A DNA stretch of 64,000 bases, from positions 124,001 to 188,000 of the forward strand of contig NZ_QGGR01000008.1 of NCBI RefSeq assembly GCF_003148685.1, read 5' to 3'. Origin of the DNA: Actinoplanes xinjiangensis. GTDB taxonomy: Bacteria > Actinomycetota > Actinomycetes > Mycobacteriales > Micromonosporaceae. Numbering within the stretch: position 1 is the stretch's first letter; each line of letters opens with the position of its first letter. The notes beneath the pieces were generated by a model. That model made no database searches, had not been told where the DNA came from, and was given only the letters and a program-made list of their open reading frames with translations. Both the position numbers and the translations under genes were made by a program. Positions 1 through 7,477 of the stretch are shown here, piece after piece.

Positions 1-2
1 CG

Positions 3-1376
3 GCACCGTGGGCAGGCCTGCACGCGGCGTTGCGACGCCGGTTCCCGCAGTGCCGCGACCGCGCCGAGGGCTGGACGCCCCACCTGACGCTCGGCCGGAC
101 CACCGGACCCGTCACCACCCGGCTGCCACCGGCGACGGCCCGGGTGGACCGGCTGGTGCTGCTGTCACGCCGCGCCGACGAACCGATGCACCCCCGCGCG
201 GAAGTGTTGCTGGGCACCGGTGAACTGCGCTGGCTGCCCGATCCGTCCCCGGCGGACACTGCCGCAGCGCCCGGTCCGGCCACCGCGGCCGGATCGCCCG
301 ACCCGGCCACCGGGGTGCTCGGGATTCTGCGGGCGGCCCTGCCGGAGGGGATCGTGCATCTCGCCGGGTCGCGGCGGATCGGCTGCGATCTGCCCGGTGC
401 CGACCTCGACCTGGTGGCGGTGTTCCCGGGTGAGCCGGACCTCGACGACCTGCGCCGGCGGGTCACCGGCGCGGTCGGTGCGGGGTGGTCGGTGCGACCC
501 GTGGGCGGCGCCCGCGTGCCGGGCCTGCGCTTGCACGGTGACGGTCTGGCCGTGGATCTGGTCACCGTCGGCTCCGGCGGGCTGCCGGTGGACGAAGCCG
601 TGGCCCGGCGCGCGGAACTCGGCGAACCGTCAGCCGTCGCGTTGAGTGCGGTGTCCGATGCCGAAGCCGTCCTCGCCGCGACCGCCGATGTTCCCGGGTT
701 CGCCGGGCTGGCCCGTGCGGTGAAGGCGTGGGCACGGGCGCGGGGACTGGACTCGGCGCCGTTCGGCGGGCTCCCCGGGATGGCGTGGACGGTGCTGGCC
801 GCCCGGACCGCCCGGGACGCCGCCGGCCTGCCCCCGGCCGAGCTGCTGCGGCATTTCTTCGGCACGTGGGCGGCGTGGGACTGGACCGGGCCGGTCACCC
901 TCACCGGCGCCGCCACGGCGCTGACGGAGGCGTACCCGATGGCGGTCCTGACCCCTTCCTCGCCGGTCCGGACCTGTACCGGGCAGGTCGATGCGGGGTT
1001 CGCCGATCTGGTCACTCAGGAGCTGTACCAGTCGTGGGAGGGCCGGCCGGCGATGCCGCCGCACCGCCGGCACCGGGCCTGGGCGGTGCTGACCGTCGAG
1101 CCGGTGGCCGGGGAGCCGTTCGAGGAGACCGTCGGCCGGTTCCGCGGCCGGGTACGGGCCCTGCTGACCGTCCTCGACGAGGCCGGCGTCACCGACGCGC
1201 ACGCGTGGCCGCGCCCGTTCACCACCGGCCCGGCGATCCGTGAGTACGCCGTCGGTCTCGGCCGCCGCCCACCCGGCGCCACCACCCTGGCCACCCTGCT
1301 GTCCGCCTGGCTCGCCACCCTGCCCGGCGTCCACGCCGACCACGTTCCCGGCGCGGCGGTGCCGACCCTGCACTGA
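3..1376 (+). CDS. 2H phosphoesterase (2'-5' RNA ligase-like) fused to poly(A) polymerase-like nucleotidyltransferase, 5'-truncated by window edge
   Basis: The reading frame is open to the left edge, so the true start lies outside the window. The visible part opens inside a 2H phosphoesterase domain with the second HxT motif (HLTLGRT). A nucleotidyltransferase core follows: GSRRIGCDLPGADLDLV gives the G-S and paired-Asp signature, and LAVDLV supplies a third acidic residue. Next comes a poly(A)-polymerase-type central domain (AVKAWARARGL, then GLPGMAWTVL) and an RNA-binding-like tail. Known 2H and nucleotidyltransferase domains process RNA ends, so a cytoplasmic RNA-repair or tailing role is inferred. 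The first in-frame start codon visible is a TTG at 30, which lies inside the domain and is not the real start. The domain order is well supported; the substrate is unknown. Confidence 0.75.
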   Translation, partial: APWAGLHAALRRRFPQCRDRAEGWTPHLTLGRTTGPVTTRLPPATARVDRLVLLSRRADEPMHPRAEVLLGTGELRWLPDPSPADTAAAPGPATAAGSPDPATGVLGILRAALPEGIVHLAGSRRIGCDLPGADLDLVAVFPGEPDLDDLRRRVTGAVGAGWSVRPVGGARVPGLRLHGDGLAVDLVTVGSGGLPVDEAVARRAELGEPSAVALSAVSDAEAVLAATADVPGFAGLARAVKAWARARGLDSAPFGGLPGMAWTVLAARTARDAAGLPPAELLRHFFGTWAAWDWTGPVTLTGAATALTEAYPMAVLTPSSPVRTCTGQVDAGFADLVTQELYQSWEGRPAMPPHRRHRAWAVLTVEPVAGEPFEETVGRFRGRVRALLTVLDEAGVTDAHAWPRPFTTGPAIREYAVGLGRRPPGATTLATLLSAWLATLPGVHADHVPGAAVPTLH

Positions 1377-1388
1377 CCGGGTGCCGCC

Positions 1389-1422
1389 GATGACGTCTCC
1401 GGACCGCCGGGCGGTCGTCATC
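1389..1422. terminator. Stem-loop between convergent genes
   Basis: GATGACG at 1389-1395 pairs with CGTCATC at 1416-1422, and an inner ACCGC/GCGGT helix extends it. It sits between the stop of the nucleotidyltransferase gene and the stop of the minus-strand anti-sigma-like gene, overlapping the latter. There is no T-run, so terminator function is an inference from position and dyad symmetry. Confidence 0.4.
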
Positions 1423-2140
1423 AGCGGTCGAACGGGATGGTCTGCAGACCGGAGCGGCCGCTCTCGTCCGGCGGGACCAGGCCGTCGTCGCCGACGCGCA
1501 GGTCGCCGTCCGGGCCGCGGAGGTTGATCTGGCCGGAGTCGCCGGCCGGGACGACCTCCCACGTCTGGGTGGGGTCGCCGTCGCGGCACGGTTGCAGGGC
1601 CAGCGGCACGCCGGAGGTGTCGGTCACGCACCACCCCGGCCGGGCCACCGGCACGATGATCACCCGGTCGCGGGCGGTGACCGGGGCCGGGACCAGCGAC
1701 ATTCCGGTGGAGGCGTCCCGGGCCGCTCCGGTGAAGTCGACGACGTCGCCGGGGCCCACGGCCATCCACCGGTCGACGGCGTCGTCGGCCACGTCGATCA
1801 GGACGCCGGTGTCCAGGTCGACGCCGAGCTCACGCAGCCGGGAGACGTCGGACGTCACGGTCCGGGTGCGCGACGGGGCGGCGGACGGCCGCGGCACCGA
1901 TGCCGACGGGGTCGGTGACGCGGCCGGTGGCAGCGGCGGGCCGGATTCCCCACCTCGGGTGAAGGCGGTGCCGAGGCCCGCGGCGGTGATCAGGACGGCG
2001 GCGAACGCGGCGCCGGCGGCCCGGTTGCGGCGGCGGCGGTCACCGCGGCGGCGGATCTCCGCGGCGGGTGCGAGGCCCGCGGTGTGCTGAAGGAGTTCGG
2101 CGTACGAGTCCAGGCCCTGCTGGAGGCGATCGTCAGACAT
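1421..2140 (-). CDS. Membrane-anchored anti-sigma-like protein with extracellular domain shared with the upstream lipoprotein
   Basis: The product is about 239 residues. A short, basic cytoplasmic head (about 45 residues, ending RRRGDRRRRNRAAG) is followed by one transmembrane segment, a Pro/Ser/Ala linker and an exported domain. The ATG at 2140 overlaps the sigma-factor stop (ATGTCTGA), so the two are translationally coupled; this decides the start over an in-frame option 33 bases upstream. The exported domain (from SRLRELGVDLDTG to the end) is clearly homologous to that of the lipoprotein encoded first in this operon: both have LIDVADD, DRW, DFTG, a C-V-x-D-T-x-G-x-P-L...C-R pair and VPAGDSGQ. 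No zinc anti-sigma motif is visible. A role in holding or signalling to the sigma factor is inferred from gene order, topology and the cytoplasmic head. Confidence 0.7.
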   Translation of the reverse strand: MSDDRLQQGLDSYAELLQHTAGLAPAAEIRRRGDRRRRNRAAGAAFAAVLITAAGLGTAFTRGGESGPPLPPAASPTPSASVPRPSAAPSRTRTVTSDVSRLRELGVDLDTGVLIDVADDAVDRWMAVGPGDVVDFTGAARDASTGMSLVPAPVTARDRVIIVPVARPGWCVTDTSGVPLALQPCRDGDPTQTWEVVPAGDSGQINLRGPDGDLRVGDDGLVPPDESGRSGLQTIPFDR

Positions 2141-2645
2141 CGCGGTGCTCCCGGCCCGTTTCGAGGGCGTCACTGTCGGAGAGGTGGGCGGCCAGTGCCC
2201 GGCGGCCGCGGGCCAGCCAGGTGGTGACCGTACCGGCCGGGATGCCGGTCTCCTGGTGGATCTCGGCCACGCTCAGCCCGGCGATGTGGTGCAGGACGAT
2301 CACCCGGCGCTGGTCGGCGGGGATCCGGCGCAGCGCCGCGACGATCGCCACATGATCCGGGTTGAGGGGCTCGGCATTGTGGTCGAGGGTGTCGCGGCGG
2401 TGGGCCTGGAGCCGGTTGACGGCCTTGCGCCAGGTGCTGACGGCCTGGCGGTAGGCGACCTGGCGTACCCAGGCCTCCGGGTTCTCGTAGGTGCTGATCT
2501 TCGGCCATCGGTTCCAGGCGCGCAGGTACGCCTCGGAGACGGCGTCCTCGGCCTCGGCCCGGCTGCCGACCATCATGGCGATCTGGGCGAGGACACGACG
2601 GGAGGACATCGCGTAGAAGGTGTCGAAGTCCTCCGTGTCGCGCAA
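2133..2645 (-). CDS. SigE-family ECF RNA polymerase sigma factor
   Basis: The product is about 170 residues with the region 2 helices (DFDTFYAMSSRRVLAQ; SRAEAEDAVSEAYLRAWNRW) and a region 4 helix-turn-helix (LSVAEIHQETGIPAGTV; RGRRALA). I prefer the TTG at 2645, which is preceded by GGAG at good spacing and lies 13 bases after the lipoprotein stop. An ATG-type start further upstream would overlap the lipoprotein gene. It would direct RNA polymerase to a specific promoter set. The neighbours suggest control by a surface or envelope signal: a lipoprotein gene precedes it and a membrane protein gene overlaps its end. The family is confident; the regulon is unknown. Confidence 0.85.
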   Translation of the reverse strand: MRDTEDFDTFYAMSSRRVLAQIAMMVGSRAEAEDAVSEAYLRAWNRWPKISTYENPEAWVRQVAYRQAVSTWRKAVNRLQAHRRDTLDHNAEPLNPDHVAIVAALRRIPADQRRVIVLHHIAGLSVAEIHQETGIPAGTVTTWLARGRRALAAHLSDSDALETGREHRDV

Positions 2646-2658
2646 GGGTGGCTCCGGC

Positions 2659-3294
2659 TCAGTCGGCGTACAGGATGGTCTGGAGTCCGGTGCGGCCCCG
2701 ACCACCGGTGGTGATCTTGCCATTGTCGACGCGGATCACACCGTACATCCCGTGCAGTTCGAATTGCCCGGAATCACCGGCCGGGACGATCGTGAAGATC
2801 TGCTGCCTGCGGCCGGCCCGGCAGTTCTCCAGCTTCAGCGGGGCGCCGCGGGTGTCGGCGACGCAGTAGCCGGGGCCGAGGTCCTCGTTGTAGAACGGCG
2901 GCTTGATGAGCACGCTGTTCCGGGCCGCGACCGGGGCCGGGGCCAGGAACATCATCGTGCCGTCGGTGCGTGCCGTTCCGGTGAAGTCGACACCGCTCGC
3001 GCTGACGTCGAGCCACCGGTCGGCACCGTCGTCGGCGACGTCGATCAGGACGCTCTTCTGTACGTCGATGCCGAGCCTTTTGAGCCGGCTCAGATCCGAG
3101 ACCGGCGCCTTGGTGGCGGCCGGTTTCGCGCCCTTGGCCGTGGTCGTCGTCGCAGGCGGCGTGGTGGCCGCAGGCTTCGTGGTGGGCGCAGCGGTGGCGG
3201 CGGCCGGCCGCATGGGTGCCGGGTTGCTGCCGGCGCAGCCCGCGAGGGTGGCGGCGCTCAGAACCGCGACGGCTCCGAAGACGAGGGAACGCAT
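2659..3294 (-). CDS. Lipoprotein with the same exported domain as the anti-sigma-like protein
   Basis: The product is 211 residues. A signal peptide ends in a lipobox (TLAGC), followed by an Ala/Pro/Thr-rich linker and a roughly 140-residue domain. AAGGAG stands nine bases before the ATG at 3294. The domain parallels that of the protein at 1421-2140: SRLKRLGIDVQ, LIDVADDGADRW, DFTGTA, GYCVADTRGAPLKLENC and VPAGDSGQ line up in order, with two conserved Cys that could form a disulfide. It is the first gene of the operon with the sigma factor. The protein should be lipid-anchored on the outer face of the membrane. It may sense or be a ligand for the membrane-bound paralogue; that is inference. 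Confidence 0.75.
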   Translation of the reverse strand: MRSLVFGAVAVLSAATLAGCAGSNPAPMRPAAATAAPTTKPAATTPPATTTTAKGAKPAATKAPVSDLSRLKRLGIDVQKSVLIDVADDGADRWLDVSASGVDFTGTARTDGTMMFLAPAPVAARNSVLIKPPFYNEDLGPGYCVADTRGAPLKLENCRAGRRQQIFTIVPAGDSGQFELHGMYGVIRVDNGKITTGGRGRTGLQTILYAD

Positions 3295-3656
3295 AGGGGT
3301 ACTCCTTGTGAACGTGGGGCGTGTCCGGAAATCGCCATGGACACGTCCCACCCGCACACCTGATTTCACGATCCGGATAACGAAACGGTCACTGAAGCGG
3401 AGGCCGCGCGTGGGCACGTCCGGCACGGCGATCCGCGGGAACGACCTCCCGGCCCGTTGAACCGGAGGCCGGGGCGCAACCGTAGAACCGGAAAGAAGCT
3501 CAGGTGTGCGGAAGGACGGTCCCGATCGTGGCGCCGGTGTACTCGAACAATCCGGCAACACTGGAGCGGCGGAGCGGGATCCCACGGCACCGTGCCGCCG
3601 GCCTCCAGTCCCCCGGCGGCGACGAGGCGCAGCCGTGGCCGGGAGCCCGGCCGAAC
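3295..3656. other. Divergent intergenic region, no gene supported
   Basis: This 362-base spacer separates the minus-strand sigma operon from the plus-strand lysozyme-like gene and must hold both promoters. The plus-strand frame of the downstream gene stays open for about 50 codons upstream of its chosen start, but that peptide is Arg/Pro-rich and lacks family character. I could not assign -35/-10 elements. Confidence 0.4.
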
Positions 3657-4391
3657 ATGTACGACACCGACTGGTCACCGCGCCGCCGCCGCCGCAAGGG
3701 CCGCCGCCGGGCCCGGGGGCCGGGTCGCACCGTGTCGGTCCTGATGGCGATGAGCGCGGTCACCGCCGCCGCCGTGGCCGGGGTCGCCGGTGTCGACCTC
3801 ACCCGCCAGTCGGCCACCACGCCCGTCACCGTCGACGCCGCACTGCCGCCGAGAGCCAGCGCTCCGGCGCCCGCCACGCGGGGCAGGGTGCGCGTCGCGC
3901 CGGTGCCCTCCGCGTCGGCCACGGCACGCTCCGCCGCGCCGAAGGTGGCCCGGCCCCCACGACCGGTGGCCGGGCTCGACCAGACGCAGATGAACAACGC
4001 CGCGGTGATCGTGCAGGTGGCGCAGAAGCTGGGCCTGCCCCGCCGGGCGATGCTGGTGGCCGTGATGACCGGGATGCAGGAGTCCAGCCTGCGCAACCTG
4101 GCCAACACGACCGTCCCGGCGTCACTCGACCGGCCCAACGAGGGCGACGGTGCCGACTTCGACTCCCTCGGCGTCTTCCAGCAGCGCCCGAGTCAGGGCT
4201 GGGGCACCGTGACGCAGCTGATGAATCCGCGTTACGCCGCGAACGCCTTCTACGAGCGGCTGGTCGAGGTCGCCGACTGGGAGTCCCGCAGCCTCGGTGA
4301 CGCGGCACAGGCCGTACAGCGGTCGGCCGTGCCGGACGCCTACGCCAAACACGAGGACCTCGCCGTCACGGTCGTCGACGCCCTGTTGTGA
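3657..4391 (+). CDS. Exported or membrane-anchored lysozyme-like (SLT-like) protein
   Basis: The product is 244 residues. A strongly basic N-terminus (RRRRRKGRRRARG) precedes one hydrophobic segment and an Ala/Pro linker. The C-terminal domain of about 130 residues has the features of actinobacterial lysozyme-like domains: MQESSLRNLAN with a candidate catalytic Glu, LGVFQQRPSQGWG, and VQRSAVPDAYAKHE near the end. These domains usually accompany or replace NlpC/P60 peptidases in cell-wall turnover, so peptidoglycan cleavage is the likely role. The start is placed at MYDTDW, where a GGGAG stands upstream; an in-frame upstream start would add an unconvincing peptide. Enzyme activity is inferred. 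Confidence 0.65.
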   Translation: MYDTDWSPRRRRRKGRRRARGPGRTVSVLMAMSAVTAAAVAGVAGVDLTRQSATTPVTVDAALPPRASAPAPATRGRVRVAPVPSASATARSAAPKVARPPRPVAGLDQTQMNNAAVIVQVAQKLGLPRRAMLVAVMTGMQESSLRNLANTTVPASLDRPNEGDGADFDSLGVFQQRPSQGWGTVTQLMNPRYAANAFYERLVEVADWESRSLGDAAQAVQRSAVPDAYAKHEDLAVTVVDALL

Positions 4392-4558
4392 CCGGTGGCC
4401 GTACCGGCCGCGTCGTGGTGGTGGCCCGGAACGAGTACCGGTGCCGCCGGGACCCGCCCGAAGGGGCCCCGGACTTTGATGATTGCCGACGACCGGCAGC
4501 GAACCCGGCTCTTCTATGCCAGCCGCGGCCCTGCCGGAGGCGGTCCGCGACGGCGACC

Positions 4559-4648
4559 ATGGAAACACAACGTGACGGCCACCAGGGCGAAGCTCATTCA
4601 GCTTCGGCCCTTTCTTGTTTCTCGAGAAGGAAGCGCATCCCACCATGA
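4559..4648 (+). CDS. Putative leader peptide (29 codons) spanning an intrinsic terminator
   Basis: This short frame starts with ATG and ends with a TGA that overlaps the ATG of the next small gene (ATGA at 4645-4648). It encodes METQRDGHQG followed by a Ser/Cys stretch and a basic end (FSRRKRIPP). The whole terminator-like hairpin at 4584-4611 and its T-rich tail lie inside it. A GGAGG sits about 16-20 bases upstream of the ATG, longer than ideal. Translation through the hairpin could decide whether transcription reaches the downstream stress genes. That the peptide is made at all is an inference. Confidence 0.35.
   Translation: METQRDGHQGEAHSASALSCFSRRKRIPP
4584..4611 (+). terminator. Intrinsic terminator or attenuator hairpin with T-rich tail
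   Basis: AGGGCGAAGCT (4584-4594) pairs with AGCTTCGGCCCT (4600-4611) across a CATTC loop with one bulged C. TTCTTGTTTCTC follows at once. This is a textbook intrinsic terminator, unusual in so GC-rich a genome. It lies 193 bases after the previous gene but only 33 bases before the small CxxC gene, so it may be an attenuator for the downstream cluster rather than a simple end of the lysozyme-like gene. Confidence 0.65.
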
Positions 4649-4767
4649 GCACCGACATCCACAGCAGCGGCACCGACCAGCGATGGCTCACCACACAGCG
4701 CGCCACCCTGGAGATCCTGCCGCACGCGCGGTTCTGCATGCCCTGTCAGAGCAGCCACAAGAGCTGA
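4645..4767 (+). CDS. 40-residue hypothetical protein with a CxxC pair
   Basis: The ATG at 4645 follows an AAGGAA about ten bases upstream. The product ends HARFCMPCQSSHKS, so a CxxC pair sits six residues before the C-terminal HKS. The last half echoes the final zinc-finger pair (FCVPC) of the TraR/DksA protein encoded 78 bases downstream. I do not recognise a family. The good ribosome site, the CxxC and the position at the head of a stress cluster support a real gene; metal or thiol chemistry is only a guess. Confidence 0.5.
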   Translation: MSTDIHSSGTDQRWLTTQRATLEILPHARFCMPCQSSHKS

Positions 4768-4845
4768 CGGGTCCGCATCCGCCCGGGCCTGGAGCGGTCC
4801 GCCGACGGCCCGGTTCCACCATCCCGCGAGAGAAGGGACAGGCAT

Positions 4846-5193
4846 GTGACCACCACCGTGCATGACTCGATCGAGGCCGGTGCCGTCGTCTCCCTACCGC
4901 TGCTGCGCGACATGCTGGAAGAACGGTTCGCCATCCATACCCGTCAACTGACCGAACTGGTCGTGTGCGGGGTGTTGCCCCACCATGGCGGTCATGATCC
5001 GCGCACACTGGCTGCCCTGACGGAGACGTCGCGGCAGGCGGTCGCCGATACCGCCCATGCGTTGCAGCGCATGTCGCAAGGAACCTATGGCCTCTGTCTG
5101 GGCTGTCACCGGGCCATTCCGTGGGGGCGGTTGCGTGAGTTGCCGGAGGCGGAGTTCTGCGTCCCCTGCGACCGCGCCCGACCGCTGCCCTGA
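4846..5193 (+). CDS. TraR/DksA-type zinc-finger protein
   Basis: The product is 115 residues, shorter than classical DksA (about 150). The N-terminal two thirds is helical (LLRDMLEERFAIHTRQLTEL; QAVADTAHALQRM). The C-terminus carries the Cys4 finger: GLCLGCHRAI then FCVPCDRA. Start is GTG at 4846 with AAGGGA upstream. Family members bind the RNA polymerase secondary channel and tune transcription under stress with or without ppGpp. The neighbouring universal stress protein and PucR regulator on the same strand suggest one stress-responsive transcription unit. Whether acidic tip residues needed for DksA activity are present is unclear. Confidence 0.8.
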   Translation: MTTTVHDSIEAGAVVSLPLLRDMLEERFAIHTRQLTELVVCGVLPHHGGHDPRTLAALTETSRQAVADTAHALQRMSQGTYGLCLGCHRAIPWGRLRELPEAEFCVPCDRARPLP

Positions 5194-5267
5194 GAGCACG
5201 CCCGGGCACCCCGGCACCGCCCGCCGCGGCGACAGTTCGGCACCTACGTCACTGAGGAGGATCCCCG

Positions 5268-6146
5268 ATGAACGCTCCCGTGGTCGTCGGCTTCGACGGA
5301 TCGGCAACCGCCCGCTCCGCCGTCCACTACGGCGCCCGCGAGGCGAAGCGCCGCGGCTGTGCTCTACAGATCACGCATGCGCTCGGCCTGCCGGTGATCC
5401 TGCCGCCGTTTCACGCACCCTACGATCTACACGACCAGGGGCCACGCGCGGCGATGCTGGACCTGCTGGCAAAGGCGGCGCACGAGGTCCAACAGGAGCA
5501 CGCCGACCTGTCGGTGACGACTCACCTGCTCGACGGGGCGGCGAGCGCGATCCTGCTCGGCGCCTCCCGCTCCGCTCAGCTGCTCGTCGTCGGGCATCGC
5601 GGCGCAGGCGGGTTCGCCGGGCTCCTGGCCGGATCGGTCTCCACCCAGGTCGCGGGTCACGCCCACTGCCCGGTCCTCATCGTGCGCGGCGACGACCACC
5701 TGTCCGACGACGGGCCGATCGTGGTCGGCACCGATGGCTCCGCGGGGTCCCGCGCCGCCGCGGAGGCCGCGTTCACGCAAGCCCGGCTCCGCGCCGCCGA
5801 GTTGATCCTCGCCTACCACTCGGCACGCCGTAGTTCCGCCGGTGCGATCGCCACCAGCACCCTGCCGTTCTGGACCACCGTCGGTGATTCTGCGGCGGGC
5901 ACGCACGGCATCAGCGCGCGATACCCGACTGTCGAATACCGTACCGAGGTCGTCTCGGGTGAGTCACCCGCCGCGGCGCTGATGGCCTTCAGCGGGCGCA
6001 TCACGGCCGATCTCCTGGTCGTCGGCTCCCGCGGCCTGGGCGGCTTCAGCGGACTGGTGATGGGCTCGACGTCCCGGAGCCTGATCGAACACGCGCCCTG
6101 CCCTGTGATGGTGGTCCCGTCACCGGGCCACGATCGGCGAGGATGA
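5268..6146 (+). CDS. Tandem-domain universal stress protein
   Basis: The product is 292 residues with two UspA domains. Each starts with a beta strand and GFDGS/GTDGS (VVVGFDGSATARSA near residue 5, IVVGTDGSAGSRAA near 150). Each ends with the ATP-binding G-x2-G-x9-G-S signature (GHRGAGGFAGLLAGS and GSRGLGGFSGLVMGS) and a HCPVLIV / PCPVMVV strand. GAGGAGG precedes the ATG. ATP-binding Usp proteins accumulate in the cytoplasm under starvation, hypoxia or oxidative stress. It lies between the DksA-like and PucR-like genes with short gaps, consistent with co-expression. Confidence 0.93.
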   Translation: MNAPVVVGFDGSATARSAVHYGAREAKRRGCALQITHALGLPVILPPFHAPYDLHDQGPRAAMLDLLAKAAHEVQQEHADLSVTTHLLDGAASAILLGASRSAQLLVVGHRGAGGFAGLLAGSVSTQVAGHAHCPVLIVRGDDHLSDDGPIVVGTDGSAGSRAAAEAAFTQARLRAAELILAYHSARRSSAGAIATSTLPFWTTVGDSAAGTHGISARYPTVEYRTEVVSGESPAAALMAFSGRITADLLVVGSRGLGGFSGLVMGSTSRSLIEHAPCPVMVVPSPGHDRRG

Positions 6147-6177
6147 ACCATCCGGTGGGGCGAACGGGAGAGCACAC

Positions 6178-7440
6178 GTGAACGACGACGGCGCACGCCG
6201 ACCACCGCGGCCGGCGAGAGGCGGCGGGCGACGGACGACGGGCGACGGCGACGGGCAGTGGCTCGCCGACGTCGCCGCCGGCGCGGCCCGGGACGCGGGC
6301 AACGTGCCGGTGGCGCTGCTCGGCGACTATCTGCCGCTGCTGGCCGACGCCGCCATCGCCGGCCGCAAACCTGAGCGCGCCGAACTCGACGCCGTCGAGG
6401 CACTCGGTCGCAGAGCGGCGGAACAGGGCATCTCAGCCGGCCGGGTGGTGCAGCTCTACCTGTCCGCCGCCCGCCGACTGTGGCAGGACCTGCCGGAGGT
6501 GGTGCGCAGCCGCGACCGTGAGGCGGTCCGCGCCGCCGCGGCCGCGGTGTTGCAGGTGGTCGACGACGCGGTCGCCACCCTGGCCGAGGGCTACGCCGTC
6601 GCCCGCCGCGACCTGGTCCGCCGCGAAGAGACGCTACGCCGCGAACTCATCGACGACCTGCTGCGCGGCGACTCCGATCTCGGTGCCCTGGTCGGCCGTG
6701 CGGAGCCGTTCGGTCTCGACCTCGCCCGCGTGCACCAGGTCGCGCTGGCCGCGCCGAGCCGGCGGCTGCCCGACACCGATGCCGCGATCACCGCCCTGGA
6801 GGCGGTCATCTTCGACCGGCTCGGCGACCGCGACGTGCTCGTCGCCACCAAGGACGGACTGCTGGTCGTCCTGGCCCCCGCCGACGCGACCGCCCCCGAC
6901 GGCACACCGGGCCGTCACGACACCCCCGACGACCTCGGCCGGCTGATGCACGATCAGCTCCGGCGCCTACCGCGTGGGCGGCCCTGGCGCATCGCCGTCG
7001 GCCGGCCGCACCCGGGCCTGTACGGCATCGCCCGCTCGTACGAGGAAGCCCGCGAAGCGCTGACCATGGCGAGCCGGCTGCGCGTGTCCACGCCGGTCGT
7101 CAACGCTCGCGACCTGCTCATCTACCGCGTCCTGCTCCGCGACCAGCCCGCCATCGTCGAACTCGTGCACGCCGTGCTTCACCCGCTGACCCAGGCACGC
7201 GGTGGTGCCGAACCGCTCCTTGCCACCCTCCAGGCCTACTTCGACACCGGCGGCGTCGCCACCGAGACCGCGAAACGCATCCCCGTCTCCGTACGAGCCG
7301 TCACCTACCGGCTCGCACGCATCCGCGTCCTCACCGGTTACGATCCGGCCGACCCGGCTCACCGGTTCACCCTGCAAGCAGCCGTACTCGGCGCCCGCGC
7401 CCTCGACTGGCCCGAACAGCCGCTGCCCGCAGCAGGCTGA
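6178..7440 (+). CDS. PucR/CdaR-family transcriptional regulator
   Basis: The product is 420 residues with a GTG start. The N-terminal half is helical and resembles RsbRD-like sensor domains (GRVVQLYLSAARRLW). A CdaR GGDEF-like middle region follows. The C-terminus is the PucR helix-turn-helix: YFDTGGVATETAKRI, VSVRAVTYRLARI, LTGYDPADPAHRFTLQAAV. Family members activate or repress adjacent metabolic genes; here the neighbours are stress genes. It starts 31 bases after the stress-protein stop, in the same direction. The effector is unknown. Confidence 0.85.
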   Translation: MNDDGARRPPRPARGGGRRTTGDGDGQWLADVAAGAARDAGNVPVALLGDYLPLLADAAIAGRKPERAELDAVEALGRRAAEQGISAGRVVQLYLSAARRLWQDLPEVVRSRDREAVRAAAAAVLQVVDDAVATLAEGYAVARRDLVRREETLRRELIDDLLRGDSDLGALVGRAEPFGLDLARVHQVALAAPSRRLPDTDAAITALEAVIFDRLGDRDVLVATKDGLLVVLAPADATAPDGTPGRHDTPDDLGRLMHDQLRRLPRGRPWRIAVGRPHPGLYGIARSYEEAREALTMASRLRVSTPVVNARDLLIYRVLLRDQPAIVELVHAVLHPLTQARGGAEPLLATLQAYFDTGGVATETAKRIPVSVRAVTYRLARIRVLTGYDPADPAHRFTLQAAVLGARALDWPEQPLPAAG

Positions 7441-7477
7441 CCGGTACCACGACTTCGGCCCGCAGGAGGATTCCGGT

